NCBI GenBank assembly: GCA_900550935.1
Contig: URUD01000009.1
Span: 1 to 64,000 of the forward strand
Source: an uncultured Roseburia sp.
GTDB lineage: Bacteria; Bacillota; Clostridia; Lachnospirales; Lachnospiraceae
Direction of reading: 5' to 3'
DNA length: 64,000 nt
Below, one piece after another: positions 52,056-59,182 of this stretch. The notes under the pieces were generated by a model that was not told the origin of the DNA, made no database searches, and saw only the letters and a program-made list of their open reading frames with translations. Within the stretch, counting starts at the first letter, position 1; the number at the start of each line of letters is the position of its first letter. Position numbers and translations under genes: made by a program.

Positions 52056-52979
52056 ATGATACATATCACTTCCTTAACAGAGGGGCTTGACCTATTCAAA
52101 GCCTTAGGTTCTGACATCCGTGTCCAGATTCTTAATACGCTGCTTGAGAACACACAAATGAGCATGAATCAGCTCGCTAATGAACTTAATATCAGTAATG
52201 GTGCCCTGACCGGCCATATCAAAAAGCTGGAGGAATGTGGTCTCATAACAACTTCCAATGATTCGTCCGGTCATGGAAATCAGAAAATGTGCTCTTTGAT
52301 ACAGGATCGCATTATCGTAGATATCGAAAAACCATTAGACCTTACCAATGTTTTTAACACAGAGCTTAAGGTTGGACAATATTCCTCACATTCTATTTGT
52401 CCGACTTGCGGAATGGCAACACCGCAATTTGTCATCGGTGAATTAGATGACATCCGTTATTTTGACCATCCAGATCATTTCAGTGCTGATATCCTGTGGT
52501 TTACAAAGGGTTATGTCGAATATATCGTTCCTAATCTCATCCCATATAACCAGCGGATCTCACAGCTTTCACTCTCAGCTGAAATAAGTTCTGAAGCGCC
52601 TGGCATAGACAACAACTGGCCCAGTGATATCAGCTTTTATGTCAATGATATTAAAGTTGGAACATGGACATCTCCCGGCGATTATGGCGACACAAGAGGT
52701 ATGTTTACTCCTGACTGGTGGCCTTCCAACTGGAATCAATATGGTCTTTTAAAGTTGCTTGTCATTAACAACAAGGGAACCTTTATTGATGGTCTTAAGA
52801 TTTCAGATATAACGACATCCACATTAAATCTTGATTACAAGAGCACGATACGTTTTCGTATGGCAGTCGAAGAAAGCTCTGCGCATGTCGGTGGTCTTAC
52901 CATCTTCGGCAAAGCCTTTGGAAACTACGATCAAAACATAAAAGTATCTATTCATTACACCCCTTTAGAAACAGAATAA
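52056..52979 (+). CDS. ArsR-type winged-helix regulator with large beta-rich C-terminal domain
   Basis: Predicted transcription factor of 307 residues. The first 90 residues are an ArsR/HTH_20-like winged helix (GSDIRVQILNTLLE, then MNQLANELNISNGALTGHIK, then KLEECGLI). A CPTCG motif (about residue 115) could bind zinc. The last 190 residues are beta-rich, with aromatic residues (TPDWWPSNWNQYG, then SAHVGGLTIFGKAFGNYDQN near the end) as in carbohydrate-binding beta-sandwiches. It faces GH51 across a 412-bp region, so it is the likely arabinoside-sensing regulator of that locus (inference). A bidirectional terminator follows it. Confidence 0.75.
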   Translation: MIHITSLTEGLDLFKALGSDIRVQILNTLLENTQMSMNQLANELNISNGALTGHIKKLEECGLITTSNDSSGHGNQKMCSLIQDRIIVDIEKPLDLTNVFNTELKVGQYSSHSICPTCGMATPQFVIGELDDIRYFDHPDHFSADILWFTKGYVEYIVPNLIPYNQRISQLSLSAEISSEAPGIDNNWPSDISFYVNDIKVGTWTSPGDYGDTRGMFTPDWWPSNWNQYGLLKLLVINNKGTFIDGLKISDITTSTLNLDYKSTIRFRMAVEESSAHVGGLTIFGKAFGNYDQNIKVSIHYTPLETE

Positions 52980-52990
52980 TCACGCAAAAC

Positions 52991-53021
52991 AAAATCCCAT
53001 CTCTCAAACAGATGGGATTTT
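52991..53021. terminator. Bidirectional intrinsic terminator
   Basis: AAAATCCCATCT and AGATGGGATTTT form a perfect 12-bp stem with a 7-nt loop, ending in T-runs on both strands, between the regulator and the small Cys-rich gene. Confidence 0.9.
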
Positions 53022-53024
53022 GCT

Positions 53025-53267
53025 TTACCACTTCCGGTGCGGACAATGGGACACTTCCGTAAGTGCCCGAAGTTCCACGTAACAGCCGCAGGCATTACAG
53101 GTTCCTGCATTCAGCTTCTCACAACTTTTGCACACCGAAAGCCGTCTCTCGTATTCTTCTGTACCAACACGATCTTCCCCCTTTATCGCCTCGGTATATT
53201 TTTTTATCATAGCCTGGTCTGCTTCTGCCATATCGCGGAGCAGACATTTTTTACATATCATTTTCAT
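53025..53267 (-). CDS. Small Cys-rich protein, DUF6171-like (80 aa)
   Basis: Small cytosolic protein with probable zinc sites: CKKC near the N-terminus (residues 5-8), CKSCEKL (about 46-49), GTCNACGCY (about 56-62) and a final CPHRKW. The pattern resembles small Lachnospiraceae proteins of the DUF6171 type, whose function is unknown. GGAG stands 7 nt before the ATG. It follows the GH43 remains by 18 bp and precedes the terminator. Confidence 0.7.
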   Translation of the reverse strand: MKMICKKCLLRDMAEADQAMIKKYTEAIKGEDRVGTEEYERRLSVCKSCEKLNAGTCNACGCYVELRALTEVSHCPHRKW

Positions 53268-53285
53268 CTCATGTCTCCATATTTA

Positions 53286-53708
53286 TCAAAATTCAAATAC
53301 CGGACGCCCATCTTCCCATTTTATCTGCATTAACATAGCATGACGATTCGGATGATACAGCGGGTTTCCCACTATCTCAGTCTCGATTCTGGCATGATAC
53401 ACCATAATATCTTCTCCCTTTTCATCTACCGTTACCCAAAATCCAAATCTCTCCCAGTCATAATCAGGTGTCGTCAGAAGCACCTGCACTGTATCCAATG
53501 TATAGCCGTTTTTCATATGCGCAATATAAAGATTCGATATCTGTTTGCCTACTCCTACCTTTTCCGCCCAGATATAATACCATTCTCCTTTTACCTCGAA
53601 TACAGTTGCATCCAATGAAAATGCTTCAAAGGAAATTTCATCCTTCCCGGCTCTTTGCATTTTTCCCCGCTCAATCCATGGGGTATAATGGCTCAGCGAT
53701 ACTCCCAT
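53286..53708 (-). pseudogene. GH43 remnant 2 (arabinofuranosidase-like, internally deleted)
   Basis: The frame reads HYTPWIERGKMQ, then SLDATVFEVKGEWYYIWAEK and VLLTTPDYDWERFGFW, as in extracellular-type GH43 arabinofuranosidases, and then jumps to DEKGEDIMVYHARIETEIVG and PLYHPNRHAML. The family region between these parts (with NEGPAVL and the GPGHNSF motif, about 65-70 residues) is missing, in frame. No start signal belongs to it; it overlaps GH43 remnant 1 in another frame. It is a fragment, not a working enzyme. Confidence 0.7.
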
Positions 53709-53970
53709 TCATATCGACATAATCCCCATCCACTGTTTCAAAGCGGAATACTCTTACCTGATACCCGCCATTACTTGTAAGCGTACCATATGAAACAAAT
53801 AAATAATAATATCCGCTTTCCTCATCGTACATGATATAAGGTCCCTCTATCGAAATATGTCCTCCTCCAAGAAGACGTTTTCCATAGTAAGGATCAACCT
53901 GCTTCTCTTCATCTGCCTGTGGGTGTATAACCAGACCGGTAGCAGGATCCAGTCCCATATTTTTGCACAA
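53671..53970 (-). pseudogene. GH43 remnant 1 (endo-arabinanase-like, truncated)
   Basis: Reads GLDPATGLVIHPQ, then YYGKRLLGGGHISIEGPYIM and YYYLFVSYGTLTSNGGYQVR, the middle of an arabinan endo-1,5-alpha-L-arabinanase. The beginning (signal peptide and first blades with the catalytic base) is missing: the fragment starts directly at the terminator hairpin of the next gene. It ends at a stop in GH43 remnant 2. It is clearly a piece of a different GH43 gene from remnant 2. Confidence 0.7.
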
Positions 53971-53995
53971 AAAAAGCCAGGTTTTCTGGCTTTTT
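53971..53995 (-). terminator. Intrinsic terminator of the hpt-metF unit
   Basis: AAAAAGCCAG and CTGGCTTTTT pair around a 5-nt loop; on the minus strand a run of seven T follows. It directly abuts the first GH43 remnant. Confidence 0.9.
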
Positions 53996-54005
53996 CTTAT
54001 TCCTT

Positions 54006-54458
54006 CTAATCTTCGATCTCTAATTTTCCCGGTTTTACGTTAAAATAAATGCTTCCTGCATCTGCCTTGTGTAAGTCCATAAGCAGTACAAAAAAATTAT
54101 GGATCTGGTTTAACAATACACTGGATGTTTCAACGCTGTATGGCAGCAGGGTTCTAAGATCAAACAGCCGGATGCCAAGCGGTGGTAAAAATACCATATT
54201 GGTAGTTGCCGTTCTCTCGCCTGCGGTCCGTATCATCTCATACGTTACCATGCAGAAATCTTTACCCTTGTATTTGCAGTAGTAAGACACGTAGCACTCG
54301 TCTACCGTCCACTTTACACCATCTTCCTCTTCCACCGGTTTTTCTTCCGGATCGTTTCCCTCCGTTGTCATCACTTCTACGCTCCAGCGAAGGTTCTGCT
54401 CTTTTGTTGCTTTTATCAGTTCCCCGATCTCATGGAACAGTTCTTCCTGTTTTTTCAA
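54006..54458 (-). CDS. Hypothetical protein (150 aa, TTG start)
   Basis: I do not recognise this protein. It is acidic and soluble, without signal peptide, with an N-terminal helix (KKQEELFHEIGELIKATKEQ) and a mixed alpha/beta remainder (CYVSYYCKYKGKDFCMVTYE, LPPLGIRLFDLRTLLPYSVE, ending GSIYFNVKPGKLEIED). I chose a TTG start at 54458 because AGAGGG stands 7 nt before it. It lies 20 bp downstream of metF and ends the transcript at a good terminator. Confidence 0.6.
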   Translation of the reverse strand: MKKQEELFHEIGELIKATKEQNLRWSVEVMTTEGNDPEEKPVEEEDGVKWTVDECYVSYYCKYKGKDFCMVTYEMIRTAGERTATTNMVFLPPLGIRLFDLRTLLPYSVETSSVLLNQIHNFFVLLMDLHKADAGSIYFNVKPGKLEIED

Positions 54459-54478
54459 GGTAATTCCCTCTTTCCGCT

Positions 54479-55351
54479 TTATTTTCTCACATAGATCTGT
54501 GAAAGATTGTCAAGGATCGCTCCGGCGATATCCGGTTTGTTCATCGTGTAAATATGTACATGATTGACCCCGTTTGCGATCAGATCAATGATCTGCTCTG
54601 TTGCATAGGCGATCCCTGCCTGTTTCATTGCCTCCGGGTTTTCACCAAAGCGGTCTACGATTGCAAGAAAACGTGGCGGAACCATATTTCCGGATAAGGA
54701 TGTGATCCTCTTGATCTGTGCTGCATTGGTGACTGGCATGATACCTGCCACGATCGGCACATCAATGCCTTTCTTTAATGCTTTATACATGAAGTTGTAT
54801 AAAATGTTATTGTCAAAAAACATCTGCGTAGTCAGAAACTCGCATCCCGCATCGACCTTTTCTTTCAGATGATCCAAATCTTCATAAATGGTCTGTGCTT
54901 CCGGATGTCCCTCCGGGTAACATGCACCACCGATGCAGAAATCGCCCTGTGCCTTGATATCGGCGATCAGCTCACTGGCATGTTTGTACTGGTCTGGCAG
55001 CGGGAACTCTGCATTCTGCGGGATGTCTCCGCGAAGTGCGAGGATGTTCTCGATCTTATGCTCTTTTAATTCTGCGATCACAGAAGCTACCTTCTCTTTG
55101 GTTGAGGAAGCGCAGGTTAAATGTGCGAGTGCCGGAATGTGATTGACATTGCACACTTCATTGGCAAGCTCTACCGTATAGTCTGATGTTCCTCCGGTCG
55201 CACCATAGGTCACGCTCATGTATGCTGGTTTCAGATCAGCCATTTCTTTTACGATCTTTTTGTAATTTTCTAACTGTGCTCCCTGTTTTGGTGGGAAAAG
55301 CTCACAGGAAATGGTTACTTCATCGGATTTTAATAATTCTGTCAGTCTCAT
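54479..55351 (-). CDS. metF: 5,10-methylenetetrahydrofolate reductase
   Basis: FAD enzyme reducing methylene-THF to methyl-THF for methionine synthesis. The 290 residues begin MRLTELLKSDEVTISCELFP, with the catalytic Glu-type region SCELFPPK, MSVTYGATGGTSDYTVELAN (about residues 42-61), LALRGDIPQN and FLTTQMFFDN (about 170). Length and motifs are standard. GAGGTAAAT precedes the ATG, and it follows the GreA-like gene by 14 bp. Confidence 0.96.
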   Translation of the reverse strand: MRLTELLKSDEVTISCELFPPKQGAQLENYKKIVKEMADLKPAYMSVTYGATGGTSDYTVELANEVCNVNHIPALAHLTCASSTKEKVASVIAELKEHKIENILALRGDIPQNAEFPLPDQYKHASELIADIKAQGDFCIGGACYPEGHPEAQTIYEDLDHLKEKVDAGCEFLTTQMFFDNNILYNFMYKALKKGIDVPIVAGIMPVTNAAQIKRITSLSGNMVPPRFLAIVDRFGENPEAMKQAGIAYATEQIIDLIANGVNHVHIYTMNKPDIAGAILDNLSQIYVRK

Positions 55352-55365
55352 ATTTACCTCATCTT

Positions 55366-55869
55366 CTAAAAACTCCGCAGTTTATCGGTTCCATCATCTA
55401 CGGTATTCTCAATTTTTCTTATCACAACATAGTAGGAGTAATTCTCATTTACCACGACCTCTACCCGGTCTCCGACTTTATGTCCGAGCAGGGCTTTTCC
55501 AAGCGGCGATTCGTTGCTGATCAGATTCTTAAGGGAATTTCCCCGGACGGTCGTTACCAGCTTATATACCTCTTCCTCGTCGTCCTCTTCAAAATACACC
55601 GTAACGGTATTATTCATTCCCACTTCATCCTCTGCGGAATCAGTTGAAATGATCTTTGCTGTTTTGATCATCTTTTCCAGATAGCGGATCCGGCTCTCGT
55701 TCTGGTTTTTATCTTTTTTGGCTGCATGATATTCAAAATTTTCGCTCAAGTCGCCATGCGCTCTTGCCTCTTTTACAGCTTCCAGTGCCTGTTTACGTAC
55801 CACCAGTTTGCGGTACTCGATCTCTTCTTCCATCTTTTTAATGTCCTGTTCGGTCAGCTCGTCATACAT
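55366..55869 (-). CDS. GreA-like transcription elongation factor paralogue
   Basis: Predicted RNA-polymerase cleavage factor of 167 residues. The N-terminal coiled coil holds the typical acidic tip motif ARAHGDLSENFEYHAAKKDK (about residues 41-60) and the C-terminal globular domain ends in GHKVGDRVEVVVNENYSYYV. Compared with the main GreA (which starts TYEGLKKLEEEL) the N-terminus YDELTEQDIKKMEEEIEYRK is of the paralogous type common in Clostridia, so it may not be the only Gre factor. The ATG at 55869 follows GGAGGAG and overlaps the Sfp-type gene by 8 bp. Confidence 0.88.
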   Translation of the reverse strand: MYDELTEQDIKKMEEEIEYRKLVVRKQALEAVKEARAHGDLSENFEYHAAKKDKNQNESRIRYLEKMIKTAKIISTDSAEDEVGMNNTVTVYFEEDDEEEVYKLVTTVRGNSLKNLISNESPLGKALLGHKVGDRVEVVVNENYSYYVVIRKIENTVDDGTDKLRSF

Positions 55870-56599
55870 GGATCTCTCCTCCTTCACAGGTTTTTATTAT
55901 AATCATTTTTCCAAAGTCCGTCAAATCCAAGGTCGTGATTTCCGGCATTTCTTTTCTTCCACTGCACACCGAAAGCTGATAACTTTCATTCTCCGGGGGC
56001 ACTGTATGAAAAAACAGCGTATGATCCTCTGTCTGTGGTTCTAACACGCAAAACGAATCAAAAGGAAGTTTTATTCCGGTTCCCTTTGCTTTTACATAGC
56101 TTTCTTTTCTGGTCCAGAGCTTCATAAATGCCACCTCAGACGCCGCCACGCCTTTCTGCTTTTCGACCTTTTCAAGAAATTCCTGCTCTCTTTTGCAAAA
56201 AAAACGTGCTGCCAGTTTCTTACTGTTTTCGTGCTGCTCTTGTTCCCGCACTTTTTCAATGTCAACGCCTAGCGGCATTGTATCAAATGCTGCTGCCGCA
56301 TAGTCGCCTGAATGGGTCAGATTAAAAAAAATACCGTTATCAGCTGATAACTCCGGCTTGCCATTCTCTCCATACACCAGAGAGACCTTCTGTTTTCCAT
56401 GCACTTTTTCAAGCAGCGTGTAACCGCACTCCCTCAGCCCATATTCCAGCAAAAGCCCTGCCGTAAGGCTTCTTGTCTGATCCTCTGTGCAGCGGATCTT
56501 TTTGATGGCATCCTGCCTTTCTTTTGGTACAAAAGAAAGTAACGCCTCAAAAAATGCCGGATCAAGGAGTGGTGTTATCTTAGCCAGATACAGTTTCAT
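55862..56599 (-). CDS. 4'-phosphopantetheinyl transferase (Sfp type)
   Basis: Transfers phosphopantetheine from CoA to acyl- or peptidyl-carrier proteins. The 245 residues start MKLYLAKITPLLDPAFFEAL; the family motifs are NLTHSGDYAAAAF (about residue 96), GVDIEKVRE (Mg2+-binding Asp, about 113-121), and FMKLWTRKESYVKAKGTG (about 168-185). It overlaps the Hpt gene by 20 bp upstream and the GreA-like gene by 8 bp downstream. No polyketide or nonribosomal peptide genes are in the window, so fatty-acid or a general carrier protein is the likely partner. Confidence 0.93.
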   Translation of the reverse strand: MKLYLAKITPLLDPAFFEALLSFVPKERQDAIKKIRCTEDQTRSLTAGLLLEYGLRECGYTLLEKVHGKQKVSLVYGENGKPELSADNGIFFNLTHSGDYAAAAFDTMPLGVDIEKVREQEQHENSKKLAARFFCKREQEFLEKVEKQKGVAASEVAFMKLWTRKESYVKAKGTGIKLPFDSFCVLEPQTEDHTLFFHTVPPENESYQLSVCSGRKEMPEITTLDLTDFGKMIIIKTCEGGEIHV

Positions 56600-56957
56600 T
56601 GCCTTCTCCGTTCTTCTTTAACAATTGTTTTAAGTATGCGCGGGAGATCAGTAATTCCTCATAGGCCGGCATCAGATTTTTTATATTGCCTGCCCGAAGC
56701 GGCTCAACGATCCGTACCGCGATCTCATACATCGGAGTCAGACCTGCATTTGCAAGCACGCCCTTTAACGTATGTGCACAGTCAAACGCTTCCGATACCT
56801 GTTCTTCTTTTAATGCATTCCCCAATGCCTCGAATCCAGGATCTTCTGCCACCAGACTAAGACAGCTCTGATAAAAGGATACGTCATCTAAAAAACGCTC
56901 TAAGGCTCCCTTGGTATCACAGCCCCAGGCTTTTAATTCTCTTATTAATGGTTCCAT
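56580..56957 (-). CDS. Hpt-domain phosphotransfer protein
   Basis: Stand-alone histidine phosphotransfer protein of 125 residues, predicted to relay phosphate between a hybrid kinase and a response regulator. It begins MEPLIRELKAWGCDTKGALE and the phospho-acceptor His is in AHTLKGVLANAGL (about residue 57). The rest is helical, with a Lys/Glu-rich end. I chose the ATG at 56957; the frame extends upstream into the GH3 terminator, which is not coding. It leads the Sfp-greA-like-metF unit. No hybrid kinase lies nearby. Confidence 0.85.
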   Translation of the reverse strand: MEPLIRELKAWGCDTKGALERFLDDVSFYQSCLSLVAEDPGFEALGNALKEEQVSEAFDCAHTLKGVLANAGLTPMYEIAVRIVEPLRAGNIKNLMPAYEELLISRAYLKQLLKKNGEGNETVSG

Positions 56958-56974
56958 TCTTGCCTCACATTCAA

Positions 56975-57007
56975 AATTCCGCCAGACCAACATGGTCTGA
57001 CGGAATT
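56975..57007 (-). terminator. Terminator of the GH31-GH3 operon
   Basis: AATTCCGTCAGACC and GGTCTGGCGGAATT (minus strand) pair with one mismatch around a 5-nt loop and are followed by TTTTG. Confidence 0.8.
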
Positions 57008-57013
57008 ATTGTA

Positions 57014-59137
57014 TTACAAAGAAATCGTCTTGGCAAGGTGGATCTCACTCGAAGAAGTTCCCACCTGGATCTCGTAGGTTCCACTTTTTACAGTAAATGC
57101 CCTTTGCTCCACATCATAGTGTGCAAAGTCCATCTTTGATAATGTAAATGCAACCTGAATGGTTTCGCCTGCTTTTATCTCTCTCTTTTTAAATTTTTTC
57201 AGTTCATGGACACCTGCATGTGTGCCCTCTTTTGCCGCAACATATAACTGCACCGTTTCTTTTCCGTCTACGTCACTGTCATTTTTTACAGTAACCGTGA
57301 CGGAAATCTCATCTCCCAGCTGTTTTACCGCAAGGTCTTCATAACAGAAACTACTGTAGGAAAGCCCATGACCAAAACAGAAATTGATGTCTGTCTCTTC
57401 CTTATCATAAAAACGGTATCCCACTCTGGTGCCCTCTTTATATTCCACCACGTCTTTTCTGCCAAAGGTTCCGATGTAATGTGCCGGGCACTGGTCTGCT
57501 GTTTTGATAAAAGTTTCTGCCAGTTTGCCGGATGGATTGACTCTTCCAAACAGGGTCTCTGCGATCGCCGTTCCACCCTCCATGCCTGCATAATAACTGA
57601 ATACGACTGCATGTGCCTTCTTAAGCCATGGCATCTCGACCGGAGAACCTGCATAGAGGACAACCACGGTATCCGGCACTTCCTCTAACAGTGCCGCAAT
57701 GACCTCATCCTGTCCGTATGGCAGTTTCATGTCTTTCCGGTCTGCACCCTCCACATCATAGTCATGATTTAAGCCGCCAACAAAGATCACCGTATCACAT
57801 TCTTTTGCCAGTGCAACTGCTTCGTTCCGGTAAGCGGCTGCTTTTACTTCGTCTACTTTCGCTTCTTTCTGCTCTCCGCCCCAGTCGTGGTCTGTGCTCT
57901 CCGCCTGCCAGTTTGTGGCATCTAAAGGTTTCTTTTCCGGCATAACATAACCGGGTGCATAGAACACTTCACAGTTGCCACCCAATAATTTTTTGATGCC
58001 CATCAATGGTGAGATCTCATAGAGAGCCTTGATCTCGGCACTGCCGCCTCCGTTGGAATGGATCGCTGCTGCGTTGCCGCCGATGACTGCCACTTTATGC
58101 ACTTTCTTTTCATTCAAAGGAAGGATCTTCTTTTCATTTTTTAACAGGATCACTGATTCCCTTGCCACATTTAGGATTGCTTCCCTGTGCTCAGGCGTAT
58201 TATAAGTTCCTGCTTTTCTCTCGCCCTTTTTCTCACCGATCATCTTTAAGCGGAGCATCAGTCTTAAGATATTGCGGACCTTTTCATCAATGAGTTCTTC
58301 TTTGATCTCGCCCGCTAAAATTTTCTTTCGCAGGGGCTCTGCCATGTGCTGTTCCTCAAACTCATATTTGACATCCATTTCGATATCCAGTGCCGAATTT
58401 GCCGCCTCTACGGTATCATGCACGCCGCCCCAGTCAGAGACGATCATGCCGTCAAAGTTCCATTCTTTGCGGAGTTTCTCATTTAAAAGAGACTTGCTAG
58501 TACAGCAGTGTTCGCCATTCAGACGGTTGTACGCTCCCATCAGAGAATAGATTTTCCCTTTTTCCACCGCTGCTTTAAATCCCGGCAGATAGATTTCCTC
58601 CAACGTCTGCTCGTCAACTTTTGTATCAACCCAGAGCCGCTCCGTCTCCTGTGAATTTGCTGCAAAATGTTTTACACAGGCAGCCACATCCTGTTTCTGG
58701 ATGCCTTTCACAAGCGGTACGACCAGTTCCTCAATGAGCCTCGGGTCCTCGCTCATGTACTCGAAATTCCTGCCGCAGAGCGGGCTTCTTTTGATGTTGA
58801 TGCCCGGGGCAAGAATCACATCCTTTTTTCTGCCCCTTGCTTCTTCGCCTAACACCGCTCCTGCTTCTTCTGCCAGTTTTTGATTCCAGGTCGATGCGAT
58901 TGCACTGTTGCAGGGCAGGTAAGAAACAAAATCATCCGTTGTGCCGGTATTTCTCCACTCATGATCCGCGAACTCTGCCCGCACACCCATCGGTCCATCC
59001 GACATGTACAGTGGCGGTATGCCAAGCCGGGCGACTCCTTCTGTCCGGAACAATCCCGCACCATGGATCATTCCTATCTTTTCTTCCAGGGTAAGCTGAC
59101 CAAGCAACTCCTCAATATACTTCTCCTGCTCCTGCAT
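57014..59137 (-). CDS. GH3 beta-glucosidase/beta-xylosidase-type glycosidase
   Basis: Cytosolic retaining beta-glycosidase of 707 residues with the usual GH3 order: N-terminal barrel, alpha/beta sandwich and C-terminal fibronectin III-like domain (ETVQLYVAAKEGTHAGVHEL). It begins MQEQEKYIEELLGQLTLEEK; nucleophile Asp is in MIVSDWGGVHDT (about residue 234), and VKHFAANSQETERL is the other family motif. There is no signal peptide. It follows the GH31 gene by 45 bp. Together they can take apart xyloglucan-type oligosaccharides (alpha-xylosyl and beta-glucosyl links), which is an inference from families. Confidence 0.93.
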   Translation of the reverse strand: MQEQEKYIEELLGQLTLEEKIGMIHGAGLFRTEGVARLGIPPLYMSDGPMGVRAEFADHEWRNTGTTDDFVSYLPCNSAIASTWNQKLAEEAGAVLGEEARGRKKDVILAPGINIKRSPLCGRNFEYMSEDPRLIEELVVPLVKGIQKQDVAACVKHFAANSQETERLWVDTKVDEQTLEEIYLPGFKAAVEKGKIYSLMGAYNRLNGEHCCTSKSLLNEKLRKEWNFDGMIVSDWGGVHDTVEAANSALDIEMDVKYEFEEQHMAEPLRKKILAGEIKEELIDEKVRNILRLMLRLKMIGEKKGERKAGTYNTPEHREAILNVARESVILLKNEKKILPLNEKKVHKVAVIGGNAAAIHSNGGGSAEIKALYEISPLMGIKKLLGGNCEVFYAPGYVMPEKKPLDATNWQAESTDHDWGGEQKEAKVDEVKAAAYRNEAVALAKECDTVIFVGGLNHDYDVEGADRKDMKLPYGQDEVIAALLEEVPDTVVVLYAGSPVEMPWLKKAHAVVFSYYAGMEGGTAIAETLFGRVNPSGKLAETFIKTADQCPAHYIGTFGRKDVVEYKEGTRVGYRFYDKEETDINFCFGHGLSYSSFCYEDLAVKQLGDEISVTVTVKNDSDVDGKETVQLYVAAKEGTHAGVHELKKFKKREIKAGETIQVAFTLSKMDFAHYDVEQRAFTVKSGTYEIQVGTSSSEIHLAKTISL

Positions 59138-59182
59138 AAACTTCTCCTTCCTTCTCCCTCACTGGCAATATCGTTTCTATGC

